From: Mycobacteroides saopaulense
GTDB lineage: Bacteria; Actinomycetota; Actinomycetes; Mycobacteriales; Mycobacteriaceae
Assembly: GCF_001456355.1 (NCBI RefSeq)
Contig: NZ_CP010271.1
Span: 4,216,001-4,280,000 of the forward strand
Direction of reading: 5' to 3'
Length of the DNA: 64,000 nt
Of this stretch, positions 26,423-35,112 are shown one piece after another. Positions within the stretch are counted from its first letter, which is position 1; every line of letters starts with the position of its first letter. The notes beneath the pieces are model-generated. The model saw only the letters and a program-made list of their open reading frames with translations, was not told the origin of the DNA and did not search any database. The translations under genes were made by a program, and so were the position numbers.

Positions 26423-27492
26423 CTGACCGCGGCCATCGCGAAACCGAAGATCAGCGTCAGAATCAGCACCAGCGGGAAATGGCCGCTGAACGGAAAGTGG
26501 CCGATCACGGTGAACACCATGTTCAACGCCGCCAAGTGCCAGATGAACAGGCCATAGGACCAGCGTCCCAGCGTCACCATGAGCGGTCTGCCCAGCACGC
26601 GGTGCGAGGTCCCCGGGGCATCCAGCGTCAACGGCATCAGCAGCGCCCACGCCAGCGTCGCACCCATCGCGATCTTGACGGCGTACTGATGCGGTGGCGC
26701 CTGCGTCAGCCCCTCCGGCCCGGCCAGCGGTGATGCCGCCACACCGAACGCGATGAGGGCCACACCCCCGAGCAGCACCCGGCGACGCGCCAGGCGCAGC
26801 GTCCAGGCGGGCGGAGCCGAACTCCACTCCGCCAGCAGCATGCCCGCCACGAACCAGGAGAAGAACGCGGGCGGCCACGTCAGTGGGTTGATGCCCGCCG
26901 CAGTGTGGAACGGAATGAACGACCACCCTAGGCTGGCCACCCCGGCCGCCAGCAGCAGCGGTGCACGCCAGCGCACCGGGGCCCTGCGCATCACGAGCGC
27001 GATGGCAGGCAGCGCAATATAGAACGCCACCTCCACCGCCAGGCTCCACATCTGCGTCAAGCCGGCCGTCAGTGTTAGCGGGACGTACAGCTGGGTGAGC
27101 GTCAGGTTGGCCAGCCAGACGACCCAGCGTGCTCCCGCCGCATCCGGCAACAGCAACAGGACGACGAAGACGGCGGCCAGGTAGGCCGGGACGATGCGCA
27201 CGAACCGCGACGCGAAGTAGCGCCCGGTGGAGGCCGGGGCGGGCCCGCCGTGTGCTGCCAGCGCATGTGGGCGCCACAGCAGAAATCCTGATAGCGCGAA
27301 GAAGACGGCCACCGCCAGATCGAAGCGGCCCAGGATGCGGCCGTCGATACCGCCGTTATGGCCGGTCTGGAACGCGGTGTGGGTGACCACGACCCCCATC
27401 GCCGCGCAGGCACGCATGCCCTCCAACGCAGGTACGAACCCCCGCGCATGGAAGGCGGGGCCGGCCGGAGCCGATGCGCGCGCTGTCGTCAC
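26305..27492 (-). CDS. Acyltransferase 3 family membrane protein (TmaT/Rv0228-like)
   Basis: Multi-pass acyltransferase of 395 residues (PF01757). The N-terminus has the family motif VPALEGMRACAAMGVVVTHT, whose His is part of the active site, followed by FDLAVAVFFALSGFLLWRP and about ten membrane spans. By position and neighbours it is the Rv0228 counterpart. The corynebacterial homolog TmaT acetylates trehalose monomycolate before MmpL export, and that is the likely role; the link is from memory. The 3' end runs 118 nt into aftD on the other strand. It is divergent from the DUF3068 gene across about 210 nt. Confidence 0.85.
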   Translation of the reverse strand: MTTARASAPAGPAFHARGFVPALEGMRACAAMGVVVTHTAFQTGHNGGIDGRILGRFDLAVAVFFALSGFLLWRPHALAAHGGPAPASTGRYFASRFVRIVPAYLAAVFVVLLLLPDAAGARWVVWLANLTLTQLYVPLTLTAGLTQMWSLAVEVAFYIALPAIALVMRRAPVRWRAPLLLAAGVASLGWSFIPFHTAAGINPLTWPPAFFSWFVAGMLLAEWSSAPPAWTLRLARRRVLLGGVALIAFGVAASPLAGPEGLTQAPPHQYAVKIAMGATLAWALLMPLTLDAPGTSHRVLGRPLMVTLGRWSYGLFIWHLAALNMVFTVIGHFPFSGHFPLVLILTLIFGFAMAAVSYALVESPSREALRRFQKRRDGIRTAAKATVATEISASS

Positions 27493-27704
27493 CCCGCCGA
27501 GGGTACGGTTCTAAGTCGATCCGGCGGCATTCGGCCAGAACCAGGACCTGCGAATCCGTACGATCGCCGAATGACCACCTGGCGGCCGCGGCTGTTAGGG
27601 TCAGACAGATTTGCCCTGGGCATGCCATACCGTCAAGCACAGGGTTACCGCACGTTAAGGAGGGTTCGGCGACCGATGAGGCGCTTGCGCGAAGAGGGTC
27701 AGCA

Positions 27705-28886
27705 GTGAACCGCGGGGTCATGATGCGTATCGCAGCGTGCGGGCTGCTGGGGCTCGGTTCGGCTCTTATCATCGCCGCACTGTTGCTGAGCACATACACC
27801 AGCAATCGGCTTGCGAAGATTCCGCTCGACTGGGACGCCACGCTGGTGAGCGAGGGCAAGGGCCGCGCTCTGGATCCCGCCTCGCTGTCCGGCCAGAAGT
27901 TCATCGCCGACCCGGACAAGCCACTGGTGCTGCAAGAGCAGATCACCACGGTCAGCCCCGCCGACGCCACCAAGGTCGGCCTGCAGGCCGGTATCACCCT
28001 GAAGCGCACCGACAAGCAGGGCGACGCCGGGCTGGTCCTGGCCACCGTCGACACCGTCACCGTGGACCGTCACACCGCCGAGGCCATCTCCAGCGATGAC
28101 AACCCGGGTGGCAGCGTGCAGAAGCCGCGCGCCATCGAGGATGAGACACCGCCGACGACGATCGCGCTCAAGCACGAGGGGTTGAGCTACCGGTTCCCCT
28201 TCGACACCGAGAAGAAGACGTACCAGTACTTCGACGTGGTGGCTCAGCGGGCCTTCGACGCCAACTACACCGGCGAAGAGGACGTCAACGGACTCACCGC
28301 CTACCACTTCACCCAGAACGTCGGCTATGACGCCAACGGCAAGCTGGTGGAGCCCGTCGCGTACCCCTCGCTGTACGACAAGGACGAGGACTCCAAGGTG
28401 ACGGCCCGTGCTCAGCAGTGGGGCGTGGAGGCCGAGCGCGAGGACGAAGAGATCACCATGACCCGCTACTACGCGGCACAGCGCGAGTTCTGGGTCGACC
28501 CGGTCAGCGGCATCATCGTCAAGAGCAAAGAGCATGCGCTGCACTACTACTCACGTGACGCGCTCAAGCCCGAGGTCCCGATGGTGGACTACACCGTGCA
28601 GTCCAACGACGAGACCGTCGAGAAGCAGGTGAAGGCGGCCCGCGATACCCGCGACAGCCTGTCCATCTGGTCGAACATCCTGCCGATCACCTTCGCGGCG
28701 CTGGGCGTCGTGGCGCTGGTCGGCGGCGGCCTGCTGGGGTCGTTCAGCCTGCGCGCCGAATCGGCCCTGATCGACCCCGGTCTCGACACGGTCGATCACG
28801 GGTTCTTCGGCCGTCGCGGTCCGGAGAAACCACCCGCCAGCGAGGCCGACACCGATAAGTTCCCGTCGCCCCGAAACCACCTCTAG
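27705..28886 (+). CDS. pgfA: DUF3068 envelope protein (Rv0227c; PgfA/LmcA-like)
   Basis: A 393-residue protein with one N-terminal span (residues about 10-32), a large extracytoplasmic domain and one C-terminal span near residue 330 (ITFAALGVVALVGGGLLGSF), the architecture of DUF3068 proteins. GTG 27705 is chosen because GAAGAGGG lies 6 nt upstream; the open frame further up runs into the divergent promoter. Orthologs are named PgfA in M. smegmatis (MmpL3-linked, polar growth, trehalose monomycolate binding) and LmcA in Corynebacterium (lipomannan maturation); both attributions are from memory. Next to the Rv0226c-like gene (10-nt gap) and downstream of the acyltransferase promoter. Confidence 0.88.
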   Translation: MNRGVMMRIAACGLLGLGSALIIAALLLSTYTSNRLAKIPLDWDATLVSEGKGRALDPASLSGQKFIADPDKPLVLQEQITTVSPADATKVGLQAGITLKRTDKQGDAGLVLATVDTVTVDRHTAEAISSDDNPGGSVQKPRAIEDETPPTTIALKHEGLSYRFPFDTEKKTYQYFDVVAQRAFDANYTGEEDVNGLTAYHFTQNVGYDANGKLVEPVAYPSLYDKDEDSKVTARAQQWGVEAEREDEEITMTRYYAAQREFWVDPVSGIIVKSKEHALHYYSRDALKPEVPMVDYTVQSNDETVEKQVKAARDTRDSLSIWSNILPITFAALGVVALVGGGLLGSFSLRAESALIDPGLDTVDHGFFGRRGPEKPPASEADTDKFPSPRNHL

Positions 28887-28896
28887 CCGGGACGTC

Positions 28897-30576
28897 TTGC
28901 GCCGCACAGGCAATATCGCGCCGCTGTACGCGCTGGCCTTGGCGGCGGCGATCACCGCCCCGTTGGCGGCACCCGGCTATCTGCTGATCCGCGATGCCGT
29001 CTCGACGCCGCGCTCGTACCTGACCGATGCCGCACTGGGGGTCGGCGAGGCGGCACCGCGCGCCGTCCCGCAGGACTTCTTCATCGCGGTCGCCACCGTG
29101 TTGGTTGACGGCGGAATCCTGGTCAAAGCACTTCTCGCGCTCGGCTTATGGCTCGCAGGATGGGGCGCGGCACGTCTGGCCGCCCACCTGGTTCCCACTG
29201 CCGGCGTCCCCGGGGAGCTGGTAGCGGCCACCATCGCGGTCTGGAATCCCTATGTGGCCGAACGACTTCTGCAGGGGCATTGGAGTCTGCTGGTCGGCTA
29301 TGGCTGTCTCCCCTGGGTCGCGCTGACCGTCCTGCGACTGCGCTCGCGGTCCGACGTTGTCTCGTGGTGCACTCTCGCCTTCTGGATCGCGCTGGCCGGA
29401 TTGACGCCCACCGGAACCGTGCTGGCGCTCATCGTCGGGGTCGCCGTGGCAATCGATCGCCGGTCACGGCTTGGCGTGCTGACGATCTCTATGCTTGCGG
29501 CACTGCCGTGGCTGGTGGCCTCGGGCCTGGGAACCGCCGTACCCGCCGGGGATGAGGCCGGGGTCCACGCCTTCGCGGCGCGGGCCGAGCCGGGTCTGAG
29601 CACCTTGGGCAGCCTGGCCTCCCTGGGCGGCATGTGGAATGCCTCGGCGGTGCCTGCCTCCCGCACGACGCTGTTCGCGCTGGCCTTTTCGGCGGTGCTA
29701 CTCATCGTGGTGGCAGTGGGCTCGGTGGTACTGTGGCGCAGCCGTACGGCGCTCGGACTGCTCGGCATTGCCCTTGTGGCCGTGGTTGTTCCGGCACTGC
29801 TGGCAACGGGGCCGGGGTTGAGCCTGACCACCTGGCTCATCACCGAAGTGCCCGGACTGGGCATCGTGCGCGACGGCCAGAAATGGGTGGCACTGGCGAT
29901 GCCGGGGTACGCGGTGGCGGGCGCCGCGTCCCTCACCGTGCTTCGTGAACGTTCATCGCAATGCGTGGCGGCCGGGCTGGCCTGCGCCGCACTGGTGGCC
30001 ACCCTGCCCGACCTGGCATGGGGTGTTGGCGGCCGGGTCGAGCCGGTGACCTATCCGGCCGGATGGACCGCCGTCGCCGCTCACATCAATGCCGAACCCC
30101 ATCCCGTGGCCGTGCTGCCGCCGGCGGCCATGCGGCACTATCCATGGGGACCGTCGGCCATCCCGGTGCTGGACCCCTTTCCGCGCTGGATCCGCGCAGA
30201 CACGGTGAGCAGCGGCGACCTGCGGGTCGACGGACAAGACGTGCGCGGGGACGGCAACCGCGGCCGCCACGTCGAGGAACTGTTGCGCGGCGGGGCCGCA
30301 CCCCGCGAGCTCGCGGAACAGGGCATCGGCTGGGTTGTCGCGCAGGCGAACACCCCAGGCCAACAAGAGTTCTCGCCGTCATCGTTGGCGCAGCTCGAGC
30401 CGGTCTACCGAGACGGTGACATCGCGCTCTACCGGGTGCCGGGCCCGTGGACCCCCATCGGAGCGTCCCCGGGTCGTCGCACCACCGTCATCGCGGCGCA
30501 TCTGGTGTGGATGGCACTACTCCTCGCGGGCGGCGCATCGGCCGCCGTTCGCCTGCGTGAGTCCCGACGAGCGTAA
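28897..30576 (+). CDS. Rv0226c-like polytopic membrane protein
   Basis: A 559-residue membrane protein with about twelve hydrophobic spans and a C-terminal soluble segment of about 170 residues. Features typical of GT-C-like proteins occur in the first part (WNPYVAERLLQGHWSLLVGYG near residue 115). It begins at TTG 28897, the only plausible start near the upstream stop. It follows the DUF3068 gene by 10 nt, the order conserved in mycobacteria (Rv0227c-Rv0226c). A lipoglycan or arabinan assembly role is inferred from the locus; no catalytic assignment is possible from sequence. Confidence 0.8.
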   Translation: MRRTGNIAPLYALALAAAITAPLAAPGYLLIRDAVSTPRSYLTDAALGVGEAAPRAVPQDFFIAVATVLVDGGILVKALLALGLWLAGWGAARLAAHLVPTAGVPGELVAATIAVWNPYVAERLLQGHWSLLVGYGCLPWVALTVLRLRSRSDVVSWCTLAFWIALAGLTPTGTVLALIVGVAVAIDRRSRLGVLTISMLAALPWLVASGLGTAVPAGDEAGVHAFAARAEPGLSTLGSLASLGGMWNASAVPASRTTLFALAFSAVLLIVVAVGSVVLWRSRTALGLLGIALVAVVVPALLATGPGLSLTTWLITEVPGLGIVRDGQKWVALAMPGYAVAGAASLTVLRERSSQCVAAGLACAALVATLPDLAWGVGGRVEPVTYPAGWTAVAAHINAEPHPVAVLPPAAMRHYPWGPSAIPVLDPFPRWIRADTVSSGDLRVDGQDVRGDGNRGRHVEELLRGGAAPRELAEQGIGWVVAQANTPGQQEFSPSSLAQLEPVYRDGDIALYRVPGPWTPIGASPGRRTTVIAAHLVWMALLLAGGASAAVRLRESRRA

Positions 30577-30609
30577 CCACACGCACGTTTTCTCGCCCGG
30601 ATCTGTACC

Positions 30610-30640
30610 TGCGGTTACTGTCGGCGAATCATGAACCGCA
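30610..30640. terminator. Weak hairpin between convergent genes
   Basis: TGCGGTT (30610-30616) and AACCGCA (30634-30640) pair perfectly around a 17-nt loop in the 74-nt gap between two converging genes. It could terminate either transcript. No T tract. Confidence 0.35.
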
Positions 30641-30650
30641 ACAAACGATG

Positions 30651-31832
30651 TCAGGCCGGGACTTCGAGCTGCGGAGTCACGACGGGCTCGTCACCGATGA
30701 TCCCCGACACCGGGACGCCGACAACCGCCGCCTTGAGGACCGTCGAAACGCCGGCCGCGCTGCGCTGCCAGGACAGATCTGCACAGCGGGCCCGTGCCGC
30801 CTCTCCCATGCGGTAACGAAGCTTGTTGTCCGCCAACAAAGTCGCGGTATGCCGGACGAACTCATCCTGATCGCGACACAGCAGGCCGGTGATGCCGTCG
30901 GTCACCGAGTCGGTGAGTCCGCCGGAGGAGCGATAGCCGATCGTGGGCACGCCGTGCTGCGCGGCCTCGGTGACCGCCAGGCCCCAGCCCTCCTTGCGCG
31001 AAGGCATCAGGTGCACCCAGGCGCGCTGCAGCACCCGATGCTTGGACTCTTCGTCAAGGTATCCGTGGAACGTCACCGCATCGGAAATACCCAGCCGGGC
31101 AGCATGTTCCACCAAACGATCCATCCACCAGCCATCGCCGACGACATCGAGGTGCACGTCGGGTACGTGGTCACGCAGCACCGCCAAGGTGGTCAGCGCG
31201 TGCTCGATCTGCTTGTGCGGCACCAAGCGCGACAGCACCACCGCACGCGGCGTCTCGCTGCGCGTGTCCAGTACATCACCGGAAGCATGGTGGGCAACCT
31301 GGTCGATGCCATTGCGCACCACCGCGATCCGCCCGGGCTCTATGCCCAGAGTCATCAGGTCGGATGCGGACGGCTGCGAGACCGTCAGATACTGGTTGCG
31401 TCGGTGCATCCGGGGGGACAGCCGCGATTCCAGCCACCAGCCCAGCCTGCCGACGAGCGGTCCGGCCACCGGCCACTGCTCCCGGTGACAGTGATGTACC
31501 AGCACCACCACGGGTGCGGTCACCACGGCGCCGGCGAAGAAGGGGATGCCGTTCTGGGTGTCGATGACGACGTCGGGGCGCAGGTCACGCAGCGCACCCA
31601 GACCCATCCGGCCGGCCAGCAGCGACAGCAGCGCCCGTGGGTACACCGTGAAACGGCCGCCCGCCCGCGAGATGTGCACTCCATCGACAACCTCACGGCG
31701 CGGGGCGCCCGGGTAGGCGGCACACCGCAGGGTCACTTTGACCCCGGATGCGGCCAGCTCAGCCCCGATACGCTGTAGGTATGTCTCGCTCCCGCCACCC
31801 TGAGGATGATCGGTATCGCGCCAGCACAGCAT
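30651..31832 (-). CDS. Family 4 glycosyltransferase (Rv0225-like)
   Basis: Retaining GT4 glycosyltransferase of 393 residues. The N-terminal part has the GGGSETYLQRIGAELA acceptor-domain motif. The C-terminal half carries the nucleotide-sugar site: VVLSRLVPHKQ, VVGDGWW, FHGYLDEESKH, and PSRKEGWGLAVTEAAQHGVP with the E-x7-E motif. The open frame extends far upstream, but ATG 31832 fits the family length and has GGGAGG 5 nt before it; the extension overlaps the divergent methyltransferase gene and is rejected. Likely adds a sugar to an envelope lipid or lipoglycan on the cytoplasmic side. Divergent from the methyltransferase, as in M. tuberculosis. Confidence 0.9.
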   Translation of the reverse strand: MLCWRDTDHPQGGGSETYLQRIGAELAASGVKVTLRCAAYPGAPRREVVDGVHISRAGGRFTVYPRALLSLLAGRMGLGALRDLRPDVVIDTQNGIPFFAGAVVTAPVVVLVHHCHREQWPVAGPLVGRLGWWLESRLSPRMHRRNQYLTVSQPSASDLMTLGIEPGRIAVVRNGIDQVAHHASGDVLDTRSETPRAVVLSRLVPHKQIEHALTTLAVLRDHVPDVHLDVVGDGWWMDRLVEHAARLGISDAVTFHGYLDEESKHRVLQRAWVHLMPSRKEGWGLAVTEAAQHGVPTIGYRSSGGLTDSVTDGITGLLCRDQDEFVRHTATLLADNKLRYRMGEAARARCADLSWQRSAAGVSTVLKAAVVGVPVSGIIGDEPVVTPQLEVPA

Positions 31833-31846
31833 GAGGACCTCCCGCA

Positions 31847-31943
31847 GGAGGCCCGGCTGATCTGACAGTTCGCTAAACACCGCTAAGCACCCTAGGCCGT
31901 TAGGGTGGGCCTCCAGAAATTCCGTTTCCCTTAATAAGGAAAC
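31847..31943. promoter_or_regulatory. Divergent promoter region rich in inverted repeats
   Basis: Within the 129 nt between the glycosyltransferase and methyltransferase starts lie three dyads. GGAGGCCC (31847-31854) pairs with GGGCCTCC (31907-31914). CACCCTA (31888-31894) pairs with TAGGGTG (31901-31907) around GGCCGT. An imperfect palindrome, GTTTCCCTTAATAAGGAAAC, covers 31924-31943. They probably serve as operators or attenuating structures for the divergent pair. Confidence 0.4.
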
Positions 31944-31961
31944 CGAGCAGAACGAGAACCC

Positions 31962-32732
31962 GTGCCGGAGATCACCGACGTATTTGCACATCGAGCCACC
32001 CTTCGACGTTCTACCAGCTTGTTGGCATCCTTCCGCTTTGAGCAGAGTGCGCCAGAGCGGTTCTACGGCACCGTGGCACAGGACACAGTTCACCTGGTCA
32101 CAGACCTGTGGCGACAGGCGACCGACGACCGATTGCAGAACCGCACCGTGCTGGACGTGGGCGGCGGGCCGGGGTACTTCGCCTCTGCCTTCGTCGAGGC
32201 CGGAGCGCGGTACATCGGTGTCGAACCCGACCCCCGGGAGATGCATGCAGCGGGGGACGGCATCAGAGATCCGCGCGCGACGTATCTGCGCGCGTCCGGA
32301 ATGGCCCTGCCGATAGCCGACGACAGCGTCGACATCTGCCTGTCCTCGAATGTCGCCGAGCATGTACCGGAGCCCTGGCGCCTCGGCACGGAGATGTTGC
32401 GGGTCACCCGGCCGGGCGGGCTGGCGATTTTGTCGTACACCGTCTGGCTGGGCCCGTTCGGCGGCCACGAAATGGGCCTGACGCACTACTTCGGGGGTGC
32501 CCGCGCCGCCCGCTGGTACACCCGCAAGCATGGCCACCCCCCCAAGAACAACTACGGGTCGTCACTTTTCCCGGTATCCGTGCGCGACGGGCTGCAGTGG
32601 GCCGAAAGCACCGGCGCGCTGGTCGGCGCATTTCCCCGCTACCACCCCAAATGGGCATGGTGGATCACCAGAGTTCCCGCTGTGCGGGAGGTTCTGGTGA
32701 GCAATTTGGTGCTCGTCCTGCGCCCCCGCTGA
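31962..32732 (+). CDS. SAM-dependent methyltransferase (Rv0224c-like)
   Basis: Class I methyltransferase of 256 residues. Motif I is VLDVGGGPGYFASAF (residues about 62-76), followed by YIGVEPDPREM (acidic ribose-binding end of strand 2), MALPIADDSVDICLSSNVAEHV (motif II/III region) and LRVTRPGGLAILSYTVW. GTG 31962 begins the conserved N-terminus PEITDVFAHRATLRR. Divergent partner of the GT4 gene. Probably modifies an envelope glycolipid or lipoglycan precursor, by locus context; substrate not known. Confidence 0.88.
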   Translation: MPEITDVFAHRATLRRSTSLLASFRFEQSAPERFYGTVAQDTVHLVTDLWRQATDDRLQNRTVLDVGGGPGYFASAFVEAGARYIGVEPDPREMHAAGDGIRDPRATYLRASGMALPIADDSVDICLSSNVAEHVPEPWRLGTEMLRVTRPGGLAILSYTVWLGPFGGHEMGLTHYFGGARAARWYTRKHGHPPKNNYGSSLFPVSVRDGLQWAESTGALVGAFPRYHPKWAWWITRVPAVREVLVSNLVLVLRPR

Positions 32733-32777
32733 ATCCAGAATTGCAACAGGTTCCACTTCCCCTGACTGCCCGGTAGT

Positions 32778-32796
32778 GTTGCGTGCGTCACGCAAC
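32778..32796. promoter_or_regulatory. 19-bp palindrome, operator of the kinase/lipocalin/aldehyde dehydrogenase operon
   Basis: Perfect dyad GTTGCGTG-CGT-CACGCAAC centred about 40 nt before the first gene of the operon. Size and symmetry suit a TetR-type repressor. No regulator gene is adjacent, so it would act from elsewhere. Confidence 0.6.
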
Positions 32797-32827
32797 GAGG
32801 CGGACATGAAACGGAAGTCACGACACC

Positions 32828-33988
32828 TTGACTGAGCAGACAGCGACGCATGAGGACGTTGCACGTCCCGCGGAATCTCAACGGGACCCGGAAACCTTGC
32901 GCGGCGCGCTCGCCGAGTGGATCTCCGCCCAACTGCCGGCCGATGCCGCGCTGAGCCTGGACCACGCGGAGCTGCCGAGCGCCAACGGCATGTCCAGTGA
33001 GACGATCCTCGCCGACGCACAGTGGACCGAGAACGGCCAGCGTGCTGCCCACCGCCTGGTGATCCGGACCGCGCCTCAGCCCGATTCGAGTCCGGTGTTC
33101 CCGAGCTATGACATGCGCCGCCAGTTCGACGTCATGGACACCCTGGGCCGTCATTCCTCCGCCGTGGTTCCGCCGGTGCGCTGGTACTGCGACGACACCA
33201 CGGTGCTCGGCGGCGAGTTCTTCGTGATGGACCGGGTGGACGGCGAGGTGCCGCCGGACCGCATGCCGTACACCTTCGGTTCTTGGGTGACCGAGGCCGC
33301 CGAGGCCGACCGTCGCAAGATGCAGCGCCTCACCGTGGAGCAGCTTGCCCGCATCCACGCCGCACCGGTGGAGAACTTCTCCTTCCTCGACGACACCCGG
33401 GACGGCGAGACCGGCCTGGACGCCCACGTACGCCGCACCCACGAGTTCTACGAATGGGTGCGCGGCGACGGGCCGACGATCCCGCTGATCGACCGCGGCT
33501 TTGAGTGGCTGCGCGAGAGCTGGCCCGAGGAGTCTCTGTCGGGCGTGGGACGCCCCATAGATGTCGTCAGCTGGGGCGACTCGCGTCCAGGCAATGTCAT
33601 CTACCGAGACTTCGAACCGGTGGCACTGTTGGACTGGGAAATGGCGGCCATCGGACCGCGTGAGCTGGATCTGGGATGGATTATCTTCCTGCACCGCTTC
33701 TTCCAGGACTTGGCCGAAGTGGCGACGCTGCCGGGTCTCCCGGACTTCTGCCGCCGCGAAGACATCGCCGCCGAATACGCCGCCCTCACCGGGCATCACG
33801 CCGCAGACCTGGACTTCTACACCGCCTACGCGGCATTGCAGCACGCCGTCATCATGGTGCGGATCCAGATGCGCGCCATGGCATTCGGGCAAGCGCAGAT
33901 GCCGGACAACCCCGATGACCTAATCCTGCACAGGGCCACGCTGGAGAAGATGCTGGACGGGACCTACTGGGCGGGAATCAAGGCATGA
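32828..33988 (+). CDS. APH-fold phosphotransferase (hydroxyacyl kinase-like)
   Basis: Aminoglycoside-phosphotransferase-fold kinase of 386 residues. The catalytic loop is SWGDSRPGNVIYRD, keeping the catalytic Asp and the Asn of the Brenner motif but with Trp-Gly in place of His-Gly. The metal-binding motif is ALLDWEMAAIGP. This WGDxRxGN form is typical of the ACAD10/LvaA-like branch, which phosphorylates hydroxyacyl substrates rather than antibiotics (family knowledge), so drug resistance is not the likely role. Start is TTG 32828; the nearby ATG 32806 is out of frame. The stop overlaps the next ATG by 4 nt. First gene of a three-gene coupled operon. Confidence 0.85.
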   Translation: MTEQTATHEDVARPAESQRDPETLRGALAEWISAQLPADAALSLDHAELPSANGMSSETILADAQWTENGQRAAHRLVIRTAPQPDSSPVFPSYDMRRQFDVMDTLGRHSSAVVPPVRWYCDDTTVLGGEFFVMDRVDGEVPPDRMPYTFGSWVTEAAEADRRKMQRLTVEQLARIHAAPVENFSFLDDTRDGETGLDAHVRRTHEFYEWVRGDGPTIPLIDRGFEWLRESWPEESLSGVGRPIDVVSWGDSRPGNVIYRDFEPVALLDWEMAAIGPRELDLGWIIFLHRFFQDLAEVATLPGLPDFCRREDIAAEYAALTGHHAADLDFYTAYAALQHAVIMVRIQMRAMAFGQAQMPDNPDDLILHRATLEKMLDGTYWAGIKA

Positions 33989-35112
33989 GCCTGTCCCCCT
34001 TCGACGACTACCCCATCCACCAGATCGCCGATGTGGTGCGCCACGTCGGCACCTCGGACCGGAACTTCTACGACCGCTACTACTTTGGCTGCCACGGCGG
34101 CCGCGCCGACCTGCCGTATCTGATCACCGGACTGGGCGTCTATCCGAACTTGGGCGTCACCGACGCCTTCGCGTCGGTACGCAATGGCGACGACATCGTG
34201 GTGTTCCGGGCCTCTCGTGCGCTGGGTGACGACCGCGCCGATCTGAATGTCGGGCCGTACCGCATCGAGGTCGTCGAGGGCCTCAAGAAGGTGCGGGTCA
34301 TCCTGGAGCCGGGTGACGACTATGACCTGGCTTTCGATATCACCTACACCGGCGAGATACCGGCGTCTCTGGAGCCCGGCCATTACCAGCGCCAGCTCGG
34401 CCGCGTCATGTTCGACACCTCCCGGTTTGCCCAAACAGGCACCTGGACAGGACAACTGACGATCGACGGCACCACCCACGAGCTGGACGGCGTCAACTGG
34501 TCGGGTAACCGCGATCGATCCTGGGGCATCCGTCCAGTCGGTGAGGGTGAGCCCGCCGGACGGCGTGCCACGCTGGCCGGTGGCTTCTTCTGGCTCTACA
34601 ACGTGATCTCGTTCCCCGAGTACTCGATCGTGTTCATCAATCAGGAGGATGAGCACGGCAACAAGGTGGTCAGCGGCGCGCGGCGGGTGTGGCGCGATCC
34701 GTCGAAGGGGATCGAGGAGCTCGGTCCCATCACACACGACATCACCCTGATTCCCGGCACGCGCGAAGCGCGTTCGGCGGTAATCACGTTGGGCGACATC
34801 ACCATAACGGCCGATATCGTGCTGCCGCACTATTTCGGCTTCGGCACCGGGTACGGCCTGGACCCGGACTGGCGCCACGGCATGTGGCAGGGCGACCTCG
34901 TCGTGCAGGGCAAGCGGTACAAGACCGCGGAGCTCGATGCCACGCTCAAACTGCTGTGCCCCGTCGACAATCTCGCGACGTTCCGGCTGGTCGAGAACGG
35001 CGTTCAGACCCACGGCAGTGGACTGTTCGAGTTCGGGCCCATAGGCCCGCATAAACCCTCCGGCTTTACCGGGTTCGTTGATACACATCAGGAAAGAGAC
35101 AACGATTCATGA
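33985..35112 (+). CDS. CrtC/AttH-like lipocalin-type protein (DUF706x group)
   Basis: A 375-residue, beta-rich protein with no signal peptide. Segments such as GGFFWLYNVISFPEYSIVF and the DRSWGIRP motif near residue 178 (preceded by LDGVNWSGNRD) resemble the two-barrel fold of hydroxyneurosporene synthase/AttH proteins, in which conserved Asp/Arg/Trp residues line a hydrophobic cavity. It overlaps both neighbours by 4 nt (ATGA at each end), so its product is made together with the kinase and the aldehyde dehydrogenase. It probably binds or hydrates an isoprenoid, steroid or fatty substrate. Catalysis is uncertain. Confidence 0.7.
   Translation: MSLSPFDDYPIHQIADVVRHVGTSDRNFYDRYYFGCHGGRADLPYLITGLGVYPNLGVTDAFASVRNGDDIVVFRASRALGDDRADLNVGPYRIEVVEGLKKVRVILEPGDDYDLAFDITYTGEIPASLEPGHYQRQLGRVMFDTSRFAQTGTWTGQLTIDGTTHELDGVNWSGNRDRSWGIRPVGEGEPAGRRATLAGGFFWLYNVISFPEYSIVFINQEDEHGNKVVSGARRVWRDPSKGIEELGPITHDITLIPGTREARSAVITLGDITITADIVLPHYFGFGTGYGLDPDWRHGMWQGDLVVQGKRYKTAELDATLKLLCPVDNLATFRLVENGVQTHGSGLFEFGPIGPHKPSGFTGFVDTHQERDNDS

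Noticed and set aside
31833..32537. N-terminal extension of the GT4 glycosyltransferase
   Set aside because: It would run antisense through the methyltransferase gene and its promoter, more than 230 residues beyond the family length; ATG 31832 has a good ribosome site.
32828..33988. Aminoglycoside resistance gene
   Set aside because: The fold is shared, but the WGDxRxGN motif and coupling to an aldehyde dehydrogenase point to metabolic kinase function.
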